This document shows, one piece after another, positions 55,640-64,000 of a stretch of 64,000 nucleotides of DNA. Source of the DNA: Rhizophagus irregularis (Eukaryota; Glomeromycota; Glomeromycetes; Glomerales; Glomeraceae). Position numbers and translations under genes: made by a program. The stretch is taken from NCBI RefSeq assembly GCF_026210795.1, contig NC_089445.1, positions 3,720,001-3,784,000 on the forward strand, in the 5' to 3' direction. Position 1 is the first letter of the stretch. Each line of letters opens with the position of its first letter. A model generated the notes under the pieces. That model was not told where the DNA came from. It saw only the letters and a list, made by a program, of their open reading frames with translations, and made no database searches.

Positions 55640-56729
55640 ATAACAGTATTTTATGATCGTGAATCGTGTAAAACAGAAAAATAATTAATATTTTACTTGT
55701 ATTTATATTGCAAGCTTTTACTTTTTTTTCTAATGACTGATGATTGATTTGATTCATATTTAATTGTTTATCACGTTTTATTTGATTTTGTGTAATTACT
55801 TGTTTTGGAATAAAACGTGCATGAGAAAATTATTATAATCATCAAGAAAAATGTCACGGTCCCTATTGAGTACACAGTGATGTCCGTAATTGCTCTTAAC
55901 ATCGACGTATTTTCTTTTACATTGTCGTAATTTAGTGATATAAATCACAGATATAATCTTCGTCTTTGTACTACGTGAAACAAGGCAACTGCGACCTTGG
56001 GTCACGGTCTCGTAGTTGTGAATAGATTGTATCACATAGAACAACGTGAAAAGATATAATTATCATACTGCGTATCTCTAACATATAATTTTTTCTTTAC
56101 TAACTGTTCATCTTTATATCATTTATATCACGAAAATATAAGAAACGATTAACTACCCCAAGAGCACCCAGAAAATTCTTCGGCACGTGACTTTGGCCGG
56201 ACATGGCGGAGAAGGTCCTTGGACATATTATCTGGTTGTTGGAAGAGTCACAAAAGGCGGACTCAGCTGTTAACGAGAAGATAATAAAAAAGCATAGATC
56301 ATCGAGCAATCTTGCAGAAAATTCAGATACTGTAGTTACGTCTTAGGATAGAAATTTCATATATCGCGGGCAAAGTCCCGAACCTTTGTATTTATTTTTC
56401 ACATGTATACCGAGCTTCGTCACGAACTTTTGTATTTTGTATTTTAATAAAAAAATTCAGCGAACATGTTCGCCAAAATCATGTGATTATTTTTTTTTTC
56501 CCGAATGTTATTCTATGTATTATAGGCTGCGCCATGTAATTTATTTTTAGTATTAACGTTTATAAAAAATTTTCCTGACCATTGGGCAGAATGCCACGCG
56601 AAAGTTACATTAAGGTTAATAATGAAATCATTTACTAGAATTGAACTAATGAAGTGATAACCCGTATTTATTTTACAGCAATGTATTTAGAAAAAAAGTA
56701 AAAATAATATTTCAAAAAATACAATTATC
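55640..56729. other. Spacer with unassigned coding-like scraps
   Basis: A minus-strand 82-aa frame (56044-55796) and a plus-strand stretch near 56210-56345 (HIIWLLEESQKADSAVNEKI) look protein-like but are unrecognised and may be remnants. At 56358 TATATCGCGGGCAAAGTCCC starts a repeat whose TATATCGCGGGC motif recurs at 63447. Confidence 0.35.
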
Positions 56730-57645
56730 CTATAAACACGAATCTCGCTTAGCTAATTCTAATAAATTACATCGCTCCCTACATTTTAGCCCTGCAAAAG
56801 AAAATTCCATAAGAAAATTATTTATAATCAATCCGATCTTAAATACTTTCCTCTTACCTTTTTTGATGTACTGAAATTCAGAAGAATTTTTACTATAACG
56901 TTTCATTACTCCATTTAAATAGTCTATAACATCTTTTGGCATACTTATGTAAAGATAACTTATTTTCATAGCTAAATCTTCGAAATCTTCGATTTTACAT
57001 CTCTCTAAGTTATTGCATTCAATAAATTTAAGTATTTCTAATTTTCCTAACTTTTTAATTGTTTCGTTTATAGGTTACAAACTGAATAATTACGAATCCT
57101 TATTTGTGTTTGTTTCTTGAGGATCGCAGTAGATAAGTCACAATCTTCAAAAATGTCGAGATCACAGATATCCGTAGAGATTATATGATCAAAACTTCAG
57201 TTTTACAATTTCTACAATTAGCTGTTAATGTTGAATCAAGACTAAGACGGCAACATTTTAAATAAACGAGATTTGAACCTTCCATGGCAGCCTTAACTAA
57301 CTCTCATTTGGAACGAAGATCCTCTATATCGAGGTATTTGATACAATTTAGATAATTTAAATTAAACATCGAGTTCTCATTAACCGTTACATTGAAACCA
57401 TGATGCATTATGTGACTTTTTCGTTCAGGAGGTAAAAACTTGAATAGTGCCGTCAAAAACCCTTTCACGTTTTTATTATTGATCTTTAATGGACTTCCCC
57501 ATAAAACGCGAAGAGCCTCAGAAGCCCAGATTGTATTTAAAAGACAACGTGAAAGCAAGATGCGGAGATTGTCGGGATCTTCCGCTAATATTAGAAAGAA
57601 TTTTATTAACTGCAATATCATAATATATATAAAAATATATATATA
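56730..57645 (-). pseudogene. F-box/LRR-type gene, broken
   Basis: Minus-strand text from about 57620: IIQLIKFFLILAEDPDNLR-like start, LLSRCLLNTIWASEALRVLW (F-box-like), GSPLKINNKNVKGFLTALFK, FLPPERKSHIMHHGFNVTV and FNLNYLNCIKYLDIEDLRSK, then a TGA at about 57304. Leu/Cys-rich repeat text continues with further stops (SNLVYLKCCRLSLDSTLTAN; KLEILKFIECNNLERCKI) to a terminal block ending at 56730. The 5' end dissolves into the poly(A)/AT microsatellite, so the start is lost. Composition is richer in G+C than the intact F-box gene at 15898. Confidence 0.6.
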
Positions 57646-57675
57646 TAATAATAATAATATAATATAAAATAAAAA

Positions 57676-57728
<53 letters not shown>

Positions 57729-57905
57729 ATAATAATAATATAATATAAAATAGGTATAAAATAGGAATATATATATATAATAAAAGAAAATAAAAAAAAT
57801 ATAATAAAAGGAAATAAAAAAAATAATATATAATAAAAGAAAATAAAAAAAAATATATAATTAATAATAATATAATAAAAAAATATATATAATAATAATT
57901 ACTAA
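57603..57905. repeat. Poly(A) and TA/AAT microsatellite
   Basis: About 47 uninterrupted A (57680-57726) with flanking TATATA, AATAAT and AAATAAAAAAAATA-type runs on both sides. Translation gives artificial Phe/Tyr/Leu-rich minus-strand frames. Confidence 0.9.
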
Positions 57906-58439
57906 TGATATACTGGTAGTTATTCTGCAATGATTATTTTTTCGTAATAATGATGATAAAAAAAAAATATACAATTTTTTTTTTTCACAATAGTTATCAT
58001 TTATATCATTATATGCTTCCTTTTAATTTTAATACAAATCTTTTATGACCCATAATAGTATAATATCCGAAAAATCCGAACAGAGTTTAAGCTTAATCTA
58101 AGAAAAATAGTACACGTTAATTCTTCACTTTTTCGATGGATTATACAGTATGTGATCAACAATTATTGAAAATGACGCAGCTCTCGATTAGGAAAATGAT
58201 AAACTACTTTTATACTTTCAGTTAAACTACAAGTTTAAAACTATATAATTTTAAGATCCCTAGCTTTTAATTTTAATTTTATTTTTATGCATAATATTTG
58301 ATTATATTTGTTTTTACTACTATTATTATTATCTGTTATTATTTATTTTATTTTTAATTTGTACATTAAAATGATTTTTCTCCCGTACAAAAAATCATAT
58401 CCTAATATACTGTATATCTACACTGCATGTGTAATTTAT

Positions 58440-58960
58440 AAAATAAAATGATTGATTGTATTTGTGGCTCAGATGCGAAAAAAAAAAAAATTTTATTTTT
58501 GGTTGTTTTTTTTTGTTTACATCATCTTGCGCATATTTTTCAAATACCCGACTGAATGGCGATTGCAACAAAACCACTTTACCCCATTTACCCCCAAAAA
58601 AATCAATTGATTTATTATTGATATTACTTTTTTTGTTGCCCGGTTGCCGGTTGCCTAAAATAGTGGTCGGTTAAATTTGATTTCTTTTTTATGCCTGATT
58701 GACATTTGACATTTTATAATTAAATTAACTAAAATAATTTGACTAAAACTAACTAAAATAATTAAAATGATTTAAATGTACAGTTTAATTTTTTTTGGAA
58801 CTTACTTATGAGGAAAACAAGAAAACCTCCTTCCAAAAGGAAAGTAACACTTACCCTCAAACAATATACTAGAATGCTTTTCCCTTTCTTTGTCATAATA
58901 ATAATTTTAATCATAAATCGTCACTCTGATCTTCTCATGTACATGTAGTATGTGTTGGAC
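58440..58960. repeat. Duplicated non-coding segment, copy B
   Basis: It matches 40820-41150 in order (TTTGTGGCTCAGATGCGAAA, TTTACATCATCTTGCGCA, AAATGATTTAAATGTACAG, ATAAATCGTCACTCTGATCT) with insertions, including GCCCGGTTGCCGGTTGCC. The flanking 57906-58440 is AT-rich with nothing recognised. Confidence 0.65.
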
Positions 58961-58978
58961 CAAATCGGTTAAACGATA

Positions 58979-59789
58979 TTATGATATATACCTACGATGT
59001 TGCTTTTATCTTTACCGTATAGTTTTTTTACACTATACTTATATACTATACACCATCGGAGGACGGAGATATATATCATACTCAATAACTATATTACAAA
59101 TCAAGTATAACTTGTTTACCTAATCTCTGTTTCTATTGATATATAATTTCGGAAATAATAAAATGGATTACGTATATTGTTCGGAAATTTTGTTGGTAAT
59201 ATATAATATCCACGATTTATATATCCAGTACTCACCACAGAACATGGGACTAATGGGAACAAATTTGAGCGTATTAATTAATAGCATCACGGGATCAATG
59301 ATCGGGGATCAGAGAATATATTATTTTAATTTAAATAAATTTCAGAAATTTCAAGGATGATTTTTTTTTAAATGAGATTTTCGTAAATGGTGTAAATCAT
59401 CATTAGAATAATAAATGAAAAAAAATAGTTTCACCCGATGTATTGTTATAAAATTTATTTATTATTTAAAAAAAAATACAATAAATTAAAAAAATCAATG
59501 CAACACTCGCATTATTTTACGTGACTAACAAATGATTGCACATTTTTAATACATTTAATAACTAAAATCAATGAAAGGAAATATATATGATTAAAAAAAT
59601 AAAATAATGTAACAATTGAAAGTCAAAGTATACGAAACATGTGCATATACCACAATCAGGAAAAAAGGTGAGGATTCAAGGTAGAGATGTTGTTCAACCT
59701 CTACTGATACTCCAAAAGACATCCTGATCAATCAGCGCATTCTCTCTGAAACCTATGATATGGGAGGTGTTGAGTAGAGTATCTGCAGC
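58979..59789. other. Spacer with a foldback near 58980-59076
   Basis: ATGATATATACCTACGATG near 58979 faces CATCGGAGGACGGAGATATA, then TATCAT, ending near 59076; a possible small foldback. The open frame at 59136-59360 is unrecognised. The rest is AT-rich. Confidence 0.4.
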
Positions 59790-60433
59790 AGGCACTTGAG
59801 TCAAAACTCTGAGTGGCGCTGTTGCAATTTGTTCCATATGATTGCAGAAATCTTACCCAATCTAATCTCTTCCAACATTTGATAGAATTCCATATCATCA
59901 TTCTGGTGTTGAGGAGTCTTCAAGAAACCCAGAATTCTCTTAGTTCCTGATCACCTAAGTTTTCCTCAACATAGAAATTGTTATCAACATTTCTGACTGT
60001 CTTGGTGATTAGTCCTAAAATTATACCATTTAAACTGATCATAGGCATATTATCAAATCCCATATTATCAATCAACTTAACAGACATTGTGTTAACCTTT
60101 GATGTTTATAATTCATAAGAAAAAAAAAGTTAATCAACAAATTTTTATTAACTGCAAAAGGATATGTGCAAAACAATACATACACTAGTATACCAACTGG
60201 CATAAGTAATGAACTTTCCTTTTAAGAAATCACCTGGCCATTAGTAAAATCTTTGATCCAACATGAAATATTTGGATCTACTGGAATGAAGGTTTTTACT
60301 CTCAAATATACAATTTTTGTCAAATTATCATCATTCAATCTTGCAACAGCCATAATTTTCTTAACTGTAAACTCCTAAGTAAGCTGTTCAGTAAAATCAT
60401 GAATATAACACATCATGGAGGTTTCTGTAGGCA
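59790..60433 (-). pseudogene. Decayed gene: OB-like block plus PIF1-helicase-like block
   Basis: On the minus strand from 60433: MPTETSMMCYIHDFTEQLT, a TAG, VKKIMAVARLNDDNLTKIVY, LRVKTFIPVDPNISCWIKDF and TNGQVI, a one-base loss, then an intron (GTATGT near 60184; acceptor CAAAG near 60097). Next come NTMSVKLIDNMGFDNMPMI, NNFYVEENLGDQELREFW and, after a shift, HQNDDMEFYQMLEEIRLGKI. The first blocks match a family I recall as abundant in Rhizophagus-type genomes, perhaps single-strand-binding (OB) in nature. The last resembles the region of PIF1-like helicases around FYQMLEEIRLG. Stops and shifts show it is dead. Confidence 0.45.
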
Positions 60434-62189
60434 TATTCTTTTTTGTTAAAGGGTAATTAAGAGTAAAAAATTTTTTTCTCATTAACGTACTCATACTACA
60501 CATATATATATTTTAAATTTTTGACATTTCCATAGCCAACTTCCCAATTCTTCAATACCCAATGCTCAACAGTAAACAAAAAGCCAGAGGCTCTATAATG
60601 TATGTTTAATTTAACTTTTGAAAAATATTATTTTGTTTTACTTTATGGGAAGATAGAATTTTTTATTTTCATTTTCAATTTACAAATAAGGGTAAATAAA
60701 AAAAAAATTTTTACTCATATTTATATACATTGCGTCATTTGAATGAATGAGCACAATAGGATATTATAATAACTGTGGTCTAAGGAGGTGATTAAGTCTC
60801 AATATTTCCTAAGAAGGTAACGAATAGAGATGCAAACAAAACTATGCCCAATTTAGTCTTATAGTATTAATTTAGCCAGACGAAACTGAGCGAAACTAAA
60901 TATCAGCAAAAAATTTCTCCTTTTTTTATATTTGATAATATTCCAACATATTATAACATAATTATAATAGGTATACTCATTTTAAAAAAAACTATAGTTT
61001 TATTTTGCTTATAATAAAAATTTTATTTATTTGAAGAAGGTAAAATAGATAGTTTAGCTCTCACTTTTTCAAGATTAGATTTTGTTTGCATCCCTAGTAA
61101 CAAACAACTATAATATCATTGCTAAAATTAGTCACTGGAGGCTTATCAATTATTAAATATGTTAAGAGACAGATCATCACTCAACCAGAGAAAATGATTG
61201 ACATTCTATAATTAATTTTGTAATAATAAAAAAAATTTTTTTGGAATTTCTTGTTCTTTACTATAAATTGTTTTCCAATAAGTGAAAAAAAACAGTATAC
61301 AATAACTTTTATGTCCAAAAAAAATATTTCATAAACTTGCACTAGTATAGTAGGTATACATATATAGTTTTAGTAGGAACTGTACAAGTTTAACAAAGAA
61401 TGTAAATATTAAAAAGATTCAAATATAGCTAAATAAAGATTTAAAAACTAAATAAAAAACCAAATATAGCTTAGTTACAGTGAAAAATGTTCAAAAATTT
61501 TTTATCTAATATTTGAGTTAATAGGAAATTTACCATTAGAATCTTGCGTTCCTACATAGAAAAGTCAAAGACGTGAAACTCTAACGATTTCAAACTTTGC
61601 AAGTGGCTTAGCTAGGATTGTCATTATTAATTACCGTCTTTAAAATTTGTGTATCATATCACATGATGATATGACAATCTGGTAAAAAAGGAGTATTAGC
61701 TATTTTTAGCGATAATTTGCATAAATTGGCATTATTAAAATTCTCCAATTGAATGGCGATTTGTCTCTTAAATTAATTATTTGCTTTTTTTTTTTGACAT
61801 GTAATAAATTCATTTTCGTAAAAAAAAATTTATTATTAATTAGGATTTTTCACCAAATTATTCCTTAAACGTACAAGTAGATCGCAATTTTTTTTTTCTT
61901 AAGTCCTAAATAATAAACAATTTTATTGTGGCTGCGAATTTGTTAAATTAGCTGTTGGGGCTTATTGATTACCTTTTTTCGGATTTAATTTCTTTTTTTT
62001 TTTCACAATAATAAATCATTTTCATAATGAAAATTTTTTTTTATTTTTTTTCACAATTATTTATTATTTAGGATTTTCACCAAATTATTCTTTAAACGTA
62101 CAAGTAAATCATAATTTTTTTTTAATAATAAATAACTGCAGTTCGTTAAGCTTCAATATTTCCTTAATAATAAACAATTTTATTGTGGC
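60434..62189. other. Spacer and host repeat around a MITE
   Basis: No gene recognised to 61850. From about 61860 a host repeat runs (AAACGTACAAGTAGATCGCA; TTATTGTGGCTGCGAATTTG) that recurs after the MITE (62486-62620: ATTGTGGCTGCGAATTTGTT), so the MITE lies inside one copy of a tandemly repeated AT-rich sequence. Confidence 0.5.
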
Positions 62190-62485
62190 AGGACCCCGGA
62201 TATCTCCAAAACAGGTCATAAGTCACACTTTCGGCAGATTGGCCCATTTTTCAGGGCTCAAAAAATCGTTTTTTGTAAATATCTCGGCATCCAGTGGTCC
62301 AATTTTGATGAACATTTTTTTAAATTGTAGAGCTAAATGAGGGCTACAAAATAAAAAAAAGTTCATTAAAATTGAATTACTGGATGCTGAGATATTTACA
62401 AAAAACGATTTTTTGAGTTTCAGCAAAAAGGGGTGTTTTTGGCCAAAAGTCCATTATGACCTTTATATTAGATATCCGGGGTCCT
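62190..62485. mobile_element. 296-bp foldback MITE with 8-bp duplication
   Basis: Ends AGGACCCCGGATATCT and AGATATCCGGGGTCCT are perfectly inverted. Flanks ATTGTGGC (62182-62189, 62486-62493) are an exact 8-bp duplication. The arms pair along almost the entire element: AAAAAATCGTTTTTTGTAAA faces TTTACAAAAAACGATTTTTT, and ATCTCGGCATCCAGT faces ACTGGATGCTGAGAT. The exact duplication suggests a recent insertion. Confidence 0.9.
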
Positions 62486-62929
62486 ATTGTGGCTGCGAAT
62501 TTGTTAAATTAGTCGTCACTGGAGTTTATTGATTACCTTTTTTCAGATTTAATTTCTTTTTTTTTACATGTCATAAATTCATTCGTTAAAAAAAATTTCA
62601 TTTTGCATTATAAATTTTTTTATTTAATTATTTAACTATAAATAAGACCCAAATTTGCAAGGTAAGTGGAGTGCTACTCTACTCAATAATGACTAATGAT
62701 TAATGATTAATTAAAATTTCACCCATAGTATTTCCTTAAACGTATGAGTAGATCATTACCAAAAAAGAGTATTTGTTGCAAGTGTTTTAAAGATCTTTGT
62801 ATGGAAACTTCACAGAGTACATATATAAAAATAAAATAATTATTTACTTAAATAATCTTTGCATTATAAGGTACAAATAATAAAATAGGGAAAATGTAGG
62901 ACTTGTTTTCTATCCTACGATAAATATAT

Positions 62930-63287
62930 ATTTATAAATAAATTTTTTATAGAGGATCAAAAAAAATAATTTAATTTTTTATATAAATCCTCTTTGGCAT
63001 CTAATGCAAATATATATAAATTCCTTTTATTTTCCTGCTTTCACAAATTTTTATTTCATATATTTTTTATTTTCTTTGAAAGTTAGTAGAAATTCTTACA
63101 CTTTTCTTTTCTAAATTATTTTTAGAAAATTCTTTTTTATATAATATATATTTATGTATAAATATATATAAAAAAGAGACGGCAAGATTATTTTTGATTT
63201 AGTTCTTACCTTGGAGAAAAAAAAGAATTCAAGAGAACATTTTTAAATTTATTTCAAAAATTTTAAAAATATTTATAATTTTTACAA
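62930..63287 (+). promoter_or_regulatory. Upstream region of the dead third small-protein copy
   Basis: Homologous to 41750-42150 (CTTTGGCATCTAATGCAAAT; TTTATTTCATATATTTTTTA; TTCTTACACTTTTCTTTTC). The right hairpin arm with ATATATAAAAAAGAGAC is kept (63164-63180), while the left arm reads TTCTTTTTTATAT without the GTC tip. TTGATTTAGTTCTTACC replaces the TTAATTCAGTTCTC(ACC) start motif. Confidence 0.5.
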
Positions 63288-63442
63288 TGGATAATGAATA
63301 ACCACCAACAAATTAGGAACGTGCTCCTTCAAAAATTCTATGCAATAACTTAAATACTTGCAACTTTTCAGATGCTAGTTTTTGCTATTCATAAACGCCA
63401 AAATTAATAATGGTTAAAATATGAAAGCACAATTAATATGTA
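63288..63442 (+). pseudogene. Third copy of the small basic protein gene, dead
   Basis: It starts ATGGATAATGAATAACC, so the fifth codon is TAA, followed by TAG and, in the basic core, TAA TAA. Alignment to the live copies shows almost only C-to-T and G-to-A changes (for example AATCAACGACGG to AATTAATAATGG and AGACAT to AAATAT). The copy is cut at about 63442 by a repeat beginning ATATATCGCGGGC. Confidence 0.8.
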
Positions 63443-63598
63443 CCATATATCGCGGGCTATAGTACCCCTATGCATAGTACCCTCTTGAAAAATTTCATAG
63501 AATTGTATAGTACCTGGGAGTAGACTTGGGTGCCGAAACCTATAGGTGCCGAAACATGTTTGGGATTTGACATATGCCGAAATATAGTTTCGGAATTT
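63443..63598. repeat. ATAGTACC / TGCCGAAA repeat segment
   Basis: It starts CCATATATCGCGGGCTATAG, contains ATAGTACC three times (63470-63510), then TGCCGAAA units. The CGCGGGC motif recurs at 56360. Probably a transposon end inserted in the small-protein pseudogene. Confidence 0.5.
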
Positions 63599-63825
63599 TG
63601 CCGAAATCCCAAATCCCAAATCCCAAACTACTGCCAAAATCCCAAACCATCGTCAGAATCCCAAACCATCACCGAAATCCCAAACCATTGCCGAAATCCC
63701 AAACCTTTATTTAAATCCCAAATAATTGCCAAAACCCAAAACCGTTTCCAAAATCCCAAACCTTTATCGAAATTCCAAATAATTGCCAAATCCCAAAACC
63801 GTTGCCAAATCCCAAAAGTATAATA
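63599..63825. repeat. ~20-bp minisatellite (CCGAAATCCCAAACCATTG)
   Basis: About eleven degenerate units of CCGAAATCCCAAACCATTG. The translated frame gives PKPSSKSQ-like repeats in the plus strand, a by-product rather than a gene. 63826-64000 has AGTACC motifs and no gene. Confidence 0.85.
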
Positions 63826-64000
63826 AAAAACTAGCCAGTACTTTTTTCCCAGTACCCACGGTTTATATAGGACACGGAGAAGGTGACACAGTAGAATAAT
63901 TCATAAAAGTTTTGGTAGTGATACCTACCAACATACTGTATCACTCAAACCCACTGGAGGCATCGTATCAAAGTCCTCACCTTAATAGAGGTCACGTTGA

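Noticed and set aside
57304-57930. 208-aa minus-strand protein with hydrophobic N-terminus
   Set aside because: The Tyr/Phe/Leu-rich half is translated poly(T)/TA microsatellite; only the C-terminal ~110 residues are F-box-type text.
63530-63823. 97-aa plus-strand protein with SQ/PKP repeats
   Set aside because: It is the translation of a ~20-bp minisatellite.
1-64000. Genetic code change with TGA as Trp
   Set aside because: Intact genes use TGG for Trp, and the affected transposases also have TAA and frameshifts; mutation explains the pattern more simply. Kept only as an alternative in a finding.

Overview
The window looks like nuclear DNA of an early-diverging, repeat-rich fungus, most likely an arbuscular mycorrhizal (Glomeromycotina, Rhizophagus-like) species. 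I infer this from very high A+T, short GT-AG introns, F-box/LRR and Mug135-like genes, and the transposon load (LINE, hAT, pogo/Tigger, DDE_3-type, many MITEs). There is no bacterial organisation: no operons, no CRISPR, no rRNA. Assignment below kingdom/phylum level comes from family recognition, not from a search.

Layout. 0-13.7 kb is a transposon graveyard. It holds a transposon-protein tail, a LINE 3' end, a LINE ORF1 fragment split by a ~5.1-kb hAT element that itself carries a 920-bp MITE, a hAT-like MITE carrying a pogo-like MITE, a second pogo-like MITE carrying another hAT-like MITE, and an ORF1-only retrocopy with poly(A) and a target-site duplication. 15.9-17.4 kb is an intact F-box/LRR-type gene. 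17.6-20.1 kb is a complete but mutated pogo/Tigger element. 22-27.8 kb holds decayed genes, including a DDE transposase. 31.9-32.25 and 42.15-42.4 kb hold two intact members of an unrecognised small basic-protein family, with a third dead copy at 63.3 kb. 34.2-36.8 kb is an intact ten-exon gene (583 aa) with a PD-(D/E)XK nuclease-like motif; a decayed paralogue lies at 45.9-47.2 kb. 37.4-40.0 kb is a decayed, intron-containing copy of the signal recognition particle receptor alpha gene. 43.4-44.9 kb encodes a three-helix membrane protein with a large glycosylatable loop. 48.4-53.5 kb is MITEs, a tRNA-derived SINE-like unit and hairpin satellites. 54.8-55.6 kb is a four-exon Mug135-like gene. 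56.7-60.4 kb holds an F-box pseudogene and a helicase/OB-type pseudogene. 61-64 kb is MITEs and minisatellites.

The intact genes (F-box, nuclease-like, two small basic proteins, membrane protein, Mug135-like) show no obvious common pathway. The unifying theme is decay. Dead copies differ from live ones mainly by C-to-T and G-to-A changes, and expected Trp codons in unrelated transposases are repeatedly TGA or TAA, as expected from cytosine deamination or a RIP-like process. The most novel candidates are the small-protein family with its conserved upstream hairpin, the pogo-like MITEs built from hairpin units with paired substitutions, and the ten-exon nuclease-like gene.
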